Shown: piece by piece, positions 53,636 through 62,319 of the stretch
Position numbering within the stretch: the stretch's first letter is position 1
Layout of the letters: the number at the start of each line of letters is the position of its first letter
DNA from: Bacteroidales bacterium
Lineage (GTDB): Bacteria; Bacteroidota; Bacteroidia; Bacteroidales; JAQXIO01
Assembly (NCBI GenBank): GCA_029007825.1
Contig: JAQXIO010000034.1
Coordinates: forward strand, 1 to 64,000
Reading direction: 5' to 3'
Length of the DNA stretch: 64,000 nt
Position numbers and translations under genes: made by a program
Notes under the pieces: generated by a model
Seen by the model: the letters and a program-made list of their open reading frames with translations, nothing else
Database searches by the model: none
Told to the model about the DNA's origin: nothing

Positions 53636-55294
53636 TTAATTTTGAGTGTTTTGTTTTTTCTTTTGTAAAGCGAAATTATAAGCTTCGAAATAAAAACGGA
53701 CAAAATGTTCCCATGTTGCTTTTTCTGCCAGATTTAACGCTTGGCGCCGCACTTGTTTTATTTCATCGGAAGAAGCTTTACTGACTTCCGTTATTTTTCC
53801 GGAGATGGCTTTTGCCACATCTAAGTAGTTATCCTCCTCTCTGAGAATAACGTCGGCACCATGCTTCCAGTTTATCTCTTTTTGTTCTTTGGCCGCCCAT
53901 GCTCCGAAACCTGCCAGTTGCGTTGTAATGGTAGGAATGCCGAATGCGACGCTTTCATGAGGAGTATAGCCCCATGGCTCGTAGTAGGACGGGAAAATTG
54001 TCAGATTCATTCCGGCCAAAAGATCATAGTAATTTTTATTGAATATTCCATCGTCACCGTTCAGGTAGCAGGGAACGAAAATAATTTTCACTTTATCCGA
54101 AGCTTGGTTGGTGAATCCTAATTGTAAAATATAGTTCGATATTTTATCTTCATTCGGATTATTGAGCCAATGTGTAAGAAATGGTTGAGGCAAAGGAGTA
54201 TTTTCTTTTGTCTTGCTCTTTTTCCGTTTAACCAGGTCTTCACGAGCCTCTTTTATCCATCCGGGAACCATGATGAAGGCGATGACCTCTTTCTCTGGGT
54301 TCGATTGTTTTAAATCGTCTATTGCTTTGATAAATAAATCTATACCCTTGTTCCGGTATTCGTATCTTCCGCTTATAGCTACTAATATGGCATCGTCAGA
54401 AGGCTGATGGCCGGTAAGACAAGCCGTAACCTCTTTCAGTAAGTTACGGGCCGACTTTCTCTTGGCCGTGTACGAACTGCCTTTCGGAACCATATCGTTC
54501 TCAAAACCGTTTGGAGTTACAATATCCGGTGTCTTTTCGAGAAGTTGTGTACATTCCCGGGCAGTTATATCGCTTACGGTAGTGAAACAATCTGCAAAGT
54601 GAGCAGCCTGTTTCTCGAGCGAATGTTTGGCTTGCATATTAAGCTCGTTAGCCATGATATCGCCATTATATCCGTTGAAAAAAGCATAAAGAGCCTTTCC
54701 GTTACCGGCAATGGAACGTCCTATCGATGTGGCATGTGTCGTAAAGACCGTACCTACATCAGGAAGTTTGTCTTTTACGTACAATAATCCCATTCCCATC
54801 GTCCATTCGTGAAAATGAGCAATTACGTTCGATTTGTCCAGCTTGAAGAAATTGTAGAAATTCTCTATAAGGATTCCGGTTGCATGGGCGAAGGTACAAG
54901 CTTCGTCATAATCTCCGTATGCATTTAAAGAATTTACTTTATATTTTTCCCACATATCTCCGTAAAACTCATTTTTACTCTCGCATAAAGGAGAAAAATT
55001 AATCAGTAATGCGATTGGGTTTCCAGGGATATTCCATCTCCCGATTCTGACTTTTAATCCCGTAGTTTTATGAAAATGAGTTTGCCACTTTTTTAATAAA
55101 GAAGAATCTTCTGTAAAATAGAGAGAGTTGGATGAGCCTAAATCAGGCCCGATATAAATATGAGAATCGCTGTTTTGAGCGTTCATCACCTTTGCTTTCG
55201 AAGAAAGAACGGTATAAATACCACCTACTTTGTTGCAGACTTCCCAACTTGCTTCGAAGATATAATCTGGTTTTATTACTTCGTTTTTTTTCAT
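53636..55294 (-). CDS. glycogen synthase, eukaryote-like GT3 type
   Basis: Cytoplasmic enzyme of about 552 residues. FEASWEVCNKVGGIYTVLSSKA at the N-terminus and YYEPWGYTPHESVAFGIPTITT near the C-terminus are the marks of GT3 glycogen synthase, the family of fungal and animal enzymes that uses UDP-glucose. AHFHEWTMGMGL and TTHATSIGRSIAG are further GT3 segments. It differs from the ADP-glucose GT5 GlgA. Start codons further upstream overlap or precede the -7 box at 55341-55348; the ATG at 55294 (MKKNEVIKPDYIFEASWE) is preferred. Coupled to glgP. Confidence 0.9.
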   Translation of the reverse strand: MKKNEVIKPDYIFEASWEVCNKVGGIYTVLSSKAKVMNAQNSDSHIYIGPDLGSSNSLYFTEDSSLLKKWQTHFHKTTGLKVRIGRWNIPGNPIALLINFSPLCESKNEFYGDMWEKYKVNSLNAYGDYDEACTFAHATGILIENFYNFFKLDKSNVIAHFHEWTMGMGLLYVKDKLPDVGTVFTTHATSIGRSIAGNGKALYAFFNGYNGDIMANELNMQAKHSLEKQAAHFADCFTTVSDITARECTQLLEKTPDIVTPNGFENDMVPKGSSYTAKRKSARNLLKEVTACLTGHQPSDDAILVAISGRYEYRNKGIDLFIKAIDDLKQSNPEKEVIAFIMVPGWIKEAREDLVKRKKSKTKENTPLPQPFLTHWLNNPNEDKISNYILQLGFTNQASDKVKIIFVPCYLNGDDGIFNKNYYDLLAGMNLTIFPSYYEPWGYTPHESVAFGIPTITTQLAGFGAWAAKEQKEINWKHGADVILREEDNYLDVAKAISGKITEVSKASSDEIKQVRRQALNLAEKATWEHFVRFYFEAYNFALQKKKQNTQN

Positions 55295-55340
55295 AGTCAG
55301 TAACGCCGTTAAGTTTGTTGTCTTATATGACATATATTGA

Positions 55341-55348
55341 CAAAGGTA
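55341..55348 (-). promoter_or_regulatory. -7 box of the glycogen operon
   Basis: TACCTTTG on the minus strand is an exact TAnnTTTG box, giving a start near 55334 and a leader of about 40 bases to the ATG at 55294. No clear -33 element was seen. Confidence 0.45.
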
Positions 55349-55401
55349 CAATATTTATTGAAATCTGTTTGAGAGAATACCCTATTTTATATGCTAATTA
55401 A

Positions 55402-55409
55402 TACCTTTG
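55402..55409 (+). promoter_or_regulatory. -7 box of the acyltransferase operon
   Basis: TACCTTTG is an exact TAnnTTTG box. The predicted start near 55416 lies 14 bases before the ATG at 55430 and excludes an upstream in-frame start at 55391. Confidence 0.45.
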
Positions 55410-55429
55410 TATTCCAAATAATTGTGAAT

Positions 55430-55966
55430 ATGAAACAGAAAATATGTAAGTGGATTTTGGCCTGTATGGGATGGAAAACCGGACGTATAGAACCCGATAT
55501 CCCGAAATGTGTGATTTGCGTGGCTCCCCATACCAGTAACTGGGATTTTATTATAGGTAAGTTATTCTATACTTCTCTTGGCAGGTTTGCCCATTTTCTC
55601 ATAAAAAAAGAATGGTTCTTCTTTCCGCTGAATTATCTGTTTGAAAGTATGGGCGGAGTGCCGGTCGATAGAAAGAAAAAAGGATCGTTGACCGATGCGA
55701 TGGCCGAAGAGTTCGGTAAGCGAGAACGCTTTCAATTGGCTATAACGCCCGAGGGTACCCGGAAAAAGGTGGAAAAGTGGAAAAAAGGCTTTTACCATAT
55801 AGCGCTTAAAGCTCAGGTCCCCATTATGTTGGTCTATATCGATTATGCGAAAAAAGAGGCGGGTTATTTTAAAACGTTTATTCCTACGGGAAATGAAGAA
55901 GCAGACATAGCTTATATAAAAAGCTTATATGAGCATGTACAGCCCAGGCATACTGAACGGTTTTAA
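55430..55966 (+). CDS. 1-acyl-glycerol-phosphate acyltransferase-like (PlsC-family) protein
   Basis: Membrane-associated acyltransferase of 178 residues. The HX4D catalytic motif is APHTSNWDF, and EGTR appears as TPEGTRKK; both are canonical for PlsC-like enzymes that transfer fatty acyl groups to glycerophospholipid precursors. GGVPVDRKKK lies between them. The chain is shorter than E. coli PlsC (245) and resembles the compact family common in Bacteroidota. It begins an operon with the nitrilase-like and AmpG-like genes (14-base gap, then a four-base overlap). Confidence 0.87.
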   Translation: MKQKICKWILACMGWKTGRIEPDIPKCVICVAPHTSNWDFIIGKLFYTSLGRFAHFLIKKEWFFFPLNYLFESMGGVPVDRKKKGSLTDAMAEEFGKRERFQLAITPEGTRKKVEKWKKGFYHIALKAQVPIMLVYIDYAKKEAGYFKTFIPTGNEEADIAYIKSLYEHVQPRHTERF

Positions 55967-55980
55967 ATTCAGAGATCTTT

Positions 55981-56763
55981 ATGAATGACTTGAGAATCTC
56001 GCTTTTTCAGTACGATATAGCATGGGAAAACAAAGCTGAAAATTTGTCCCGCGTTGAAAGAGCCTTGTCTCTGGTTTCAGGGAAAAGCGATTTGATGGTT
56101 TTACCTGAAATGTTTTCTACCGGCTTCTCGATGCAAAGTGATCGGTTGGCTGAAACGGTTGAGGGAGAGACCATAATGTGCTTGTCCGGTATGGCCCGAA
56201 AATACGACATTGCAGTGGCTGGCAGCTTTGTTGCGGTAGAAAATAATCGTTATTACAACAGGGCATTTTTTATTACCCCTCAAAATGAATATTATTTTTA
56301 TGATAAGCGCCATCTCTTTAGTATGGGTAGTGAAAATAAATATTTTTCTGCAGGCAATAAACCCCTTATTGTACATTACAAGGATTGGAACATCTCATTG
56401 ATGATATGTTACGATTTGCGTTTTCCCGTTTGGTGCCGCAACGTCGCCGAAAGTTTTGACCTGCAGCTGTTTTTTGCTAATTGGCCGACCGTTCGTTCCG
56501 AGGCATGGTTGGTGTTATTGAAAGCAAGAGCGATAGAGAACAGTGCCTATGTTGCAGGGGTAAATAGAATCGGAACGGATGGGAATGGACTTTGTTATTC
56601 CGGTCACTCTTTGCTGTTGGATTTTAAAGGAACCGTTTTGGATGATTGCGGAACAGGTGAGAAGATTCTGACGGAAACATTATCGTTCGGGAAACTCCGG
56701 CATTTCCGTGAAAAATTCCCTGTTTCGGGTGATGCCGATACGTTTACTTTGCAAATACCATGA
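55981..56763 (+). CDS. carbon-nitrogen hydrolase, omega-amidase-like (YafV/Nit2 group)
   Basis: Cytoplasmic enzyme of 260 residues in the nitrilase superfamily. The catalytic triad is Glu43 (LPEMFSTGF), Lys109 (YDKRHLF) and Cys143 (ICYDLRFP). The ICYDLRFPVW segment and the overall length fit the omega-amidase group, which removes the amide from alpha-ketoglutaramate and alpha-ketosuccinamate. The stop overlaps the ATG of the next gene by four bases, which suggests coupled translation with the transporter. Confidence 0.9.
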   Translation: MNDLRISLFQYDIAWENKAENLSRVERALSLVSGKSDLMVLPEMFSTGFSMQSDRLAETVEGETIMCLSGMARKYDIAVAGSFVAVENNRYYNRAFFITPQNEYYFYDKRHLFSMGSENKYFSAGNKPLIVHYKDWNISLMICYDLRFPVWCRNVAESFDLQLFFANWPTVRSEAWLVLLKARAIENSAYVAGVNRIGTDGNGLCYSGHSLLLDFKGTVLDDCGTGEKILTETLSFGKLRHFREKFPVSGDADTFTLQIP

Positions 56764-58001
56764 AATTAGATAAAACATTCCGTTGGATATCGACACTCTA
56801 TTTTGCAGAAGGCTTGCCTTATGTAATTATAATGACCCTGTCCGTCGTCATGTATAAACGTTTGGGCATTTCGAATACAGACATTGCACTTTGCACGGGC
56901 TGGCTCTATTTACCTTGGGTGATTAAGCCTTTTTGGGGGCCTATGGTCGATATCTTCCGAACCAAGCGGTGGTGGATTGTCGCAATGCAGCTTTTTATGG
57001 GAGCAGGCTTTGCTGGAGTTGCATTTGTCCTTCCCTTATCCTCTTTTTTACAATGGTCGTTATCTTTTTTCTGGCTTTTAGCATTTGCTTCGGCGACAAA
57101 TGACATAGCCTCCGATGGATTTTATATGTTGGCGCTTGATAAAGAAGAACAGGCATTCTTTGTTGGCATACGCTCGACATTTTATCGTATAGGAATGATT
57201 TTCGCACAAGGAGGTTTGGTGATTTTTGCAGGAAAGATGGAGACATACTGTAATAACATTGCATGGGCATGGAGCTGTACATTTATTGCCATCGCTGTCC
57301 TTCTCTTCATTATAGCGCTCTATCATCGGAAAGTTTTGCCTCATCCGGTTTCCGACAATATAAACTCTTCATTCTCTTTTATAGCTTTGAAGCATGAGTT
57401 CATCGAGAGCTTCGTCTGTTTTTTCAGAAAACCGGGAATCGGTCGGGCTTTGTTTTTCATTTTGACCTATCGTTTGGGAGAGGCTCAGCTCGTAAAAATG
57501 GTAACCCCCTTTCTTTTGGATCCTCGGAATGAAGGTGGAATGGCACTTTCTACCGCTCAGGTTGGGGTGGCCTATGGTACCCTTGGGGTATTGACGCTGA
57601 TTGTGGGTGGAATATTGGGTGGAATAGCGCTCTCCCGTAAAGGCTTGAAATATTGGATATGGCCTATGGCCCTGGCTCTTTCGCTTCCGAATGTCGTTTA
57701 TTTGTTTTTAGCTTATTATCAGCCCGATTCTCTCTGGATTACATATCTATCCGTAATGCTGGAACAATTTGGTTATGGATTCGGCTTTACTGCCTATATG
57801 GTTTACCTGATGAATTTCTCGGAAGGTAAATATGCAACATCCCATTATGCCTTTTGTACCGGCTTTATGGCGTTGGGAATGATGCTTCCGGGAATGTTTT
57901 CCGGTTGGATGCAGGAAAATATAGGATATACGCTCTTTTTTGTATGGGTATTGATTTGCACATTACCCGGCCTGTTGGCTGTCAGGTTCCTTAAATTATA
58001 A
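56760..58001 (+). CDS. AmpG-like major facilitator transporter
   Basis: Inner-membrane protein of 413 residues with about twelve helices. The start LYFAEGLPYVIIM and the segments WLYLPWVIKPFWGPMVD and FASATNDIASDGFYM are typical of the AmpG/acetyl-CoA transporter group of the MFS. AmpG brings anhydro-muropeptides back into the cytoplasm during wall recycling. A muropeptide role is plausible but not certain, since Bacteroidota carry several AmpG-like proteins. Coupled by overlap to the nitrilase-like gene. No terminator is evident after it. Confidence 0.85.
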   Translation: MKLDKTFRWISTLYFAEGLPYVIIMTLSVVMYKRLGISNTDIALCTGWLYLPWVIKPFWGPMVDIFRTKRWWIVAMQLFMGAGFAGVAFVLPLSSFLQWSLSFFWLLAFASATNDIASDGFYMLALDKEEQAFFVGIRSTFYRIGMIFAQGGLVIFAGKMETYCNNIAWAWSCTFIAIAVLLFIIALYHRKVLPHPVSDNINSSFSFIALKHEFIESFVCFFRKPGIGRALFFILTYRLGEAQLVKMVTPFLLDPRNEGGMALSTAQVGVAYGTLGVLTLIVGGILGGIALSRKGLKYWIWPMALALSLPNVVYLFLAYYQPDSLWITYLSVMLEQFGYGFGFTAYMVYLMNFSEGKYATSHYAFCTGFMALGMMLPGMFSGWMQENIGYTLFFVWVLICTLPGLLAVRFLKL

Positions 58002-58084
58002 TTTTTTTTGATTAATATATCCCTCTTATTGTTCATATAAGGTCAAAACTGTATCTTCGTACTTCCAAAACTAAATAATCGATC

Positions 58085-58864
58085 ATGAATAAAACACATC
58101 TTCTTTTCTTTGCTATGCTTGTGTGCGCTTTTTTTGCCTGTACAAGTGATAATATTGAAGAAAAATACACTGGAAAAGATGATCCCGACATTATTATTGG
58201 TGATGAATTAGCCTGGTTTCCGTTAAATGGAAATTTGAATGATTCTACGGAAAATGGTGTCAGTCTCTTTTTTAACGGAACTCCCGAGTTTGTATCGGGA
58301 ATGAATGGTACTGGTCTGAAACTGGATGGACGGAAAAATTATATTTCGATTCCTGTGGGTATTCAGGATACTCTGTCTATTGTTTTTTGGGTAAAAATGG
58401 AAACGCAGGATTTCAGGAGCCTGAATCCTAATCCTGTCTGGATAGATTATGGAATGGGTGCCGTAAAAGCCTCTTTGGACGGAACAACCGATGCAACGAA
58501 GTTGAGAGTTAAGGAAAATGAATATTCCGACCCAACCTCTCAATTGATACCGAATGACAATGAGTGGGACGGATTTTGTTCTTGGGATAATATGGTATTT
58601 TTCTATACCGAAATTATAAAAGATAAAATTACCTGCCGGATAAAATCGAAATATGGGAGATTTACGCCCAAAGATTGGCTTAAGACAATAGAATTGACAT
58701 CACCGATTGTTATAAATTCCGATCTGCTTTATATCGGAAGGTCTTCCGGTGTACAGGATATTCAGGGAGGGTATTTACAAGGCGTGGTAGATGAAATCCA
58801 TATTTATAAACGTGGCCTCTCTGCTCAGGAAATAGAACATTTTGCTCAACAATCATTCGAATAG
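58085..58864 (+). CDS. LamG-like (concanavalin A-fold) lipoprotein
   Basis: Predicted lipoprotein of 259 residues with lipobox FFAC (Cys19). The body is a LamG/jelly-roll domain (about 40-250): AWFPLNGNLNDSTENG at the start, GTGLKLDGRKNYISIP, SIVFWVKME, and GVVDEIHIYKRGLSAQEIEHF at the end, all characteristic of LamG_3. Such domains bind carbohydrates or other surface ligands. It is the first of four closely spaced envelope genes. A near-consensus box (TATCTTCG, 58052-58059) lies 25 bases upstream. The next gene starts five bases after its stop. Confidence 0.8.
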   Translation: MNKTHLLFFAMLVCAFFACTSDNIEEKYTGKDDPDIIIGDELAWFPLNGNLNDSTENGVSLFFNGTPEFVSGMNGTGLKLDGRKNYISIPVGIQDTLSIVFWVKMETQDFRSLNPNPVWIDYGMGAVKASLDGTTDATKLRVKENEYSDPTSQLIPNDNEWDGFCSWDNMVFFYTEIIKDKITCRIKSKYGRFTPKDWLKTIELTSPIVINSDLLYIGRSSGVQDIQGGYLQGVVDEIHIYKRGLSAQEIEHFAQQSFE

Positions 58865-58868
58865 TACC

Positions 58869-59762
58869 ATGAAAAGAATATTTTTGTTTTTATCCATACT
58901 TTTGTTGTGTGCTCCTTTCTCATTGAAAGCGCAGTTGGATGACCTTGAGGCTCAGTTGATGAGCGAAATGGAAAAGCCGGTAGATTACGCGGTAAGTACT
59001 TTTTTATCGGAAAATATTGTAGTCGGGCAATCGACTACAATGCATGAAAAAAATAATCTCTCTATCATTTTTAAACATCACTTCGGAAGCTTAAAAGGAG
59101 GCCCTAAAGAAATATTCGGCCTTAACGATGCCAATATCTATGTCGGTTTGGGATATGCTCCGGCCGATTGGGTTAATCTCGGATTAGGTTATGGCACTTA
59201 CAATAATTCGTTTAACGGAGATGCTAAGTTTAGAATACTCAGGCAATCGACCGGTAGAATATTTATGCCGGTCAATTTAGTTCTTTACGGAGCGATAAAT
59301 TGCCGCACGCAGCAATATGCCAATCCCGATATGAATAAGAACTTTGCCGGAAGATTGGATTATACCGTACAAGCGTTAATATCAAGGCGTTTTTGTGACA
59401 TTTTCTCTTTACAGATAGCCCCGACATATGTGCATCGTAATTTAGTGGCAACCGCTGCAAATCCGAACGACCTTTTTGCTCTGGGAGCAGGAGCCTCTTT
59501 TCGCTTATTGAAAAATCTGAGGTTGAATCTTGAGTATTATTGGGTAACAGACCATGACACACCTAAAACAAAATATTACGATCCGTTTTCAATCGGAGTT
59601 TCTTATCAGACATCGCGGCATACGTTCGAACTGTTTTTATCCAATACGGAATTTATGGAATCGAACTATTTTTTAACATCGACGACAGGAAACTTTTTTA
59701 AAGGCGATATCCATATAGGCTTTAACTGTGCCATTAATTTCACATTAGGAAAAAAACATTAA
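58869..59762 (+). CDS. DUF5777-family beta-barrel outer-membrane protein
   Basis: Protein of 297 residues with a signal peptide MKRIFLFLSILLLC...LKAQ, then LDDLEAQLMSEMEKPVDYAVSTF and a beta-rich barrel-like chain (LNDANIYVGLGYAPADWVNLGLGYG, LRLNLEYYWVTDHD, INFTLGKKH). It fits DUF5777, a Bacteroidota family of predicted barrels with no known function. The frame is open nine codons upstream into the LamG gene, but the signal peptide starts at 58869. It is followed after 12 bases by the YceI gene, so co-expression is likely. Confidence 0.8.
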   Translation: MKRIFLFLSILLLCAPFSLKAQLDDLEAQLMSEMEKPVDYAVSTFLSENIVVGQSTTMHEKNNLSIIFKHHFGSLKGGPKEIFGLNDANIYVGLGYAPADWVNLGLGYGTYNNSFNGDAKFRILRQSTGRIFMPVNLVLYGAINCRTQQYANPDMNKNFAGRLDYTVQALISRRFCDIFSLQIAPTYVHRNLVATAANPNDLFALGAGASFRLLKNLRLNLEYYWVTDHDTPKTKYYDPFSIGVSYQTSRHTFELFLSNTEFMESNYFLTSTTGNFFKGDIHIGFNCAINFTLGKKH

Positions 59763-59774
59763 TACATTAGAGAC

Positions 59775-60320
59775 ATGAGAACTATATTAATCTTAACGAC
59801 ATTGCTTTTTAGCCTTTCTCTTGCAGCTCAGACATATACCAGTAAAAATGGAACAGCTTATTTCATATCGCGTACCGATGTTATTAATATAGATGCTACG
59901 AACAATTCAGTTGCAAGTATAGTAAAGAAAGAGAGTGGAGAGATTGTAGCCATTGTCTTGATTAAAGCTTTTAAATTTACTTTGGCGACCGCCTTCGATC
60001 ATTTTAATGAAGAATACATGGAATCGAGCAAATATCCGAAGGCTTCGTACAAAGGAAAGATATTGGAATTACCTGCATTGGATTTGTCGAAAGACGGAAC
60101 TTATGAAGTGACCACCGAAGGAGAACTCACAATTCATGGGGTTACTAAACCAATTAAGGAAAAAGGCGTTTTAACCATAAAAGGTGGAAAACTTATGGGA
60201 GAATGTGATTTCACTGTTTTACTTGATGATTATAAAATAGAGGTGCCCGCAATGGTAAAAGATCGTGTTTCCCAGAAAATAGAAGTTAAGTTGACGTCTT
60301 CTTACGACCTCACAAAATAA
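59775..60320 (+). CDS. YceI-family periplasmic protein
   Basis: Secreted lipocalin-like protein of 181 residues with signal peptide ending near LAAQT. The C-terminal half has the YceI pattern: FNEEYMESSKYPKASYKGKI, TTEGELTIHGVTKPIKEKG and the closing VKLTSSYDL. YceI proteins form an elongated barrel that holds a polyisoprenoid or other amphiphile. In this operon it could carry a lipid cofactor for a membrane partner. It lacks the long N-terminal strand of some members but looks complete. Confidence 0.88.
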   Translation: MRTILILTTLLFSLSLAAQTYTSKNGTAYFISRTDVINIDATNNSVASIVKKESGEIVAIVLIKAFKFTLATAFDHFNEEYMESSKYPKASYKGKILELPALDLSKDGTYEVTTEGELTIHGVTKPIKEKGVLTIKGGKLMGECDFTVLLDDYKIEVPAMVKDRVSQKIEVKLTSSYDLTK

Positions 60321-60351
60321 AAGTACAGGTTAAATAATAGATAGGTAAAAT

Positions 60352-60768
60352 ATGAAAATAATTAAAATTGCTACAATCGTATTGATCGTTATAATCGCGA
60401 TAGGAGTAGCATGGTATGTATTCCGTCCTGCACCGACATCGGTAGCAAGCTTGAAACCGGATATAGTTGTGCAGGATATACCTCAGCTTATCGCCGAATT
60501 TGAAGTGGATGAAAATGTGGCGAATGAGATGTATCTCGATAAAGTAATGGAAGTGCAGGGAGTTGTTAGCGACCTTTACCGTGATCAGCGTTCATTGATT
60601 ATTTATGGCGATGGGATGAGCGGTGTTACATGTAATTTTCAGGATAATTATGTAATTCCGGAAATTAAGGTAGGGCAGACGATTAAGGTAAAAGGCCGCT
60701 GTGCCGGGTACATTCTTGATTTGCAGTTGATGGAATGTTGCGTTGAGGAAAACGGACAATATAAGTGA
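60352..60768 (+). CDS. membrane-anchored OB-fold (tRNA_anti-like) protein
   Basis: Protein of 138 residues with one N-terminal helix (about 4-25, IATIVLIVIIAIGVAWYVF) that acts as anchor or uncleaved signal. The rest matches the bacterial OB-fold group called tRNA_anti-like: LIAEFEVDENVANEMYLDKVMEVQGVVSDLY, then GVTCNFQD and VGQTIKVKGRCAGYILDLQLMECCVE. Despite the name these periplasmic proteins are not known to bind tRNA. It is the last gene of the four-gene unit and is followed by a strong terminator. Confidence 0.75.
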   Translation: MKIIKIATIVLIVIIAIGVAWYVFRPAPTSVASLKPDIVVQDIPQLIAEFEVDENVANEMYLDKVMEVQGVVSDLYRDQRSLIIYGDGMSGVTCNFQDNYVIPEIKVGQTIKVKGRCAGYILDLQLMECCVEENGQYK

Positions 60769-60788
60769 TAGTAAATAAAAGGATTATT

Positions 60789-60834
60789 AAAAAAGAAAAC
60801 CTGCTAAGTTTACTTAGCAGGTTTTCTTTTTTAA
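60789..60834. terminator. bidirectional terminator between the OB-fold gene and gdhA
   Basis: A perfect 20-bp stem (60789-60808 with 60813-60832) around a TTTA loop, with T-runs on both strands. It ends both the plus-strand envelope operon and the minus-strand gdhA. Confidence 0.9.
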
Positions 60835-60856
60835 GTATAAAGTTATGGAAGGAATA

Positions 60857-62191
60857 TTAAACGATACCTTGTGCAACCATAGCCTTTGCCACCTTCATAA
60901 ATCCACCGATGTTTGCGCCTTTTACATAATCGATAGAGCCGTCTGCCTTCTTACCGTATTTAACGCAAGTACTATGGATATCTTTCATAATCTGAAGCAA
61001 GCGAGCATCTACCTCTTCGCGTGTCCAGCTCAGTTTCAATGCATTCTGAGACATTTCAAGACCTGATGTTGCAACACCGCCGGCGTTAGAAGCTTTACCC
61101 GGTGCATACAGGATGTTTGATTTTTGGATATATTCGATAGCTTCAGGAGTAGAAGGCATATTGGCACCTTCGGCAATACAGATACAACCGTTTGCAATTA
61201 AAGCCTTGGCATCTGATAAATCCAGTTCGTTTTGTGTAGCGCAGGGAAGAGCTACATCTACCTTTATTTCCCAGGGACGTTTGCCCTCTACATATGTACA
61301 ACCGTATTTTTTTGCATATTCGGCGATACGTCCGCGTTTTTCGCCTTTCAGCCACATTACGTAAGCCAGTTTTTCTTCGTCGATACCATCCGGATCATAA
61401 ATGTATCCGTTAGAATCGGAAAGAGTAACAGGTTTTGCACCCATATGGAGACATTTTTCAACGGCATATTGAGCAACGTTACCTGAACCTGAAATAGCAA
61501 CAACTTTACCTTTCATGCTATCTCCTTTCATTTTCAGCATTTCTTCTGCAAAATATACGGTACCGTAACCGGTTGCTTCCGGACGAATCAGAGAACCACC
61601 GAATTCAAGACCCTTTCCGGTGAGAACACCTGTATGAGTCTGAGTCAGTTTTTTGTACATGCCGAACATGTAAGCAACTTCACGGCCGCCAACACCTATA
61701 TCTCCTGCAGGAACATCTGTTTCCGGTCCTATATGACGCCATAATTCAAGCATGAAAGCTTGGCAGAAACGCATGATTTCAGCTTCGCTCTTTCCTTTAG
61801 GATCGAAATCCGAACCACCTTTGCCACCACCCATAGGCAATGTTGTAAGCGCATTTTTAAACGTTTGCTCAAAAGCAAGGAATTTCAACAGTCCCGGATA
61901 AACCGACGGATGGAAACGAAGACCTCCTTTGTATGGGCCGATAGCCATGTTGTGTTGTACACGATATCCCATGTTGACACAAACGTTACCTTTGTCATCT
62001 ATCCAGTTAACGCGGAATGAAATGATTCTGTCAGGAATACATAATCTTTCTATCAGGTTATACTTTTCGAATTCAGGGTGCTTGTTGTACTCTTCTTCGA
62101 TCGTCAGCAACACTTCCTCTACAGCCTGGTGATATTCCGGCTCATAAGGGAATTTTTGTTTTAACTTAGCTAATACGTCTAATGCTTTCAT
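60857..62191 (-). CDS. gdhA: glutamate dehydrogenase (NADP-type, hexameric)
   Basis: Cytoplasmic enzyme of 444 residues that aminates 2-oxoglutarate to glutamate. The active-site region PMGGGKGGSDFDPKGKS holds the catalytic lysine, and GPYKGGLRFHPSV and DVPAGDIGVGGREVAYMFG are further family segments. SGSGNVAQYAVEK is the nucleotide-binding loop. Length and sequence match the anabolic E. coli-like GdhA. An exact -7 box lies at 62249-62256, about 60 bases upstream of the ATG. Confidence 0.96.
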   Translation of the reverse strand: MKALDVLAKLKQKFPYEPEYHQAVEEVLLTIEEEYNKHPEFEKYNLIERLCIPDRIISFRVNWIDDKGNVCVNMGYRVQHNMAIGPYKGGLRFHPSVYPGLLKFLAFEQTFKNALTTLPMGGGKGGSDFDPKGKSEAEIMRFCQAFMLELWRHIGPETDVPAGDIGVGGREVAYMFGMYKKLTQTHTGVLTGKGLEFGGSLIRPEATGYGTVYFAEEMLKMKGDSMKGKVVAISGSGNVAQYAVEKCLHMGAKPVTLSDSNGYIYDPDGIDEEKLAYVMWLKGEKRGRIAEYAKKYGCTYVEGKRPWEIKVDVALPCATQNELDLSDAKALIANGCICIAEGANMPSTPEAIEYIQKSNILYAPGKASNAGGVATSGLEMSQNALKLSWTREEVDARLLQIMKDIHSTCVKYGKKADGSIDYVKGANIGGFMKVAKAMVAQGIV

Positions 62192-62248
62192 ACTAATAAG
62201 ATAATTGTATTATATACTTGTTCTTTTTTATTTCATTGAAATTCTTGG

Positions 62249-62256
62249 CAAAGATA
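62249..62256 (-). promoter_or_regulatory. -7 box of gdhA
   Basis: TATCTTTG on the minus strand is an exact TAnnTTTG box; the predicted leader is about 50 bases. The -33 position holds only a T-rich stretch. Confidence 0.45.
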
Positions 62257-62319
62257 TAGATAAAAATCAAATAAAAAAGAAATTGGAGCGAAAAAAATAG
62301 AGATTAATGACAAAATGAT

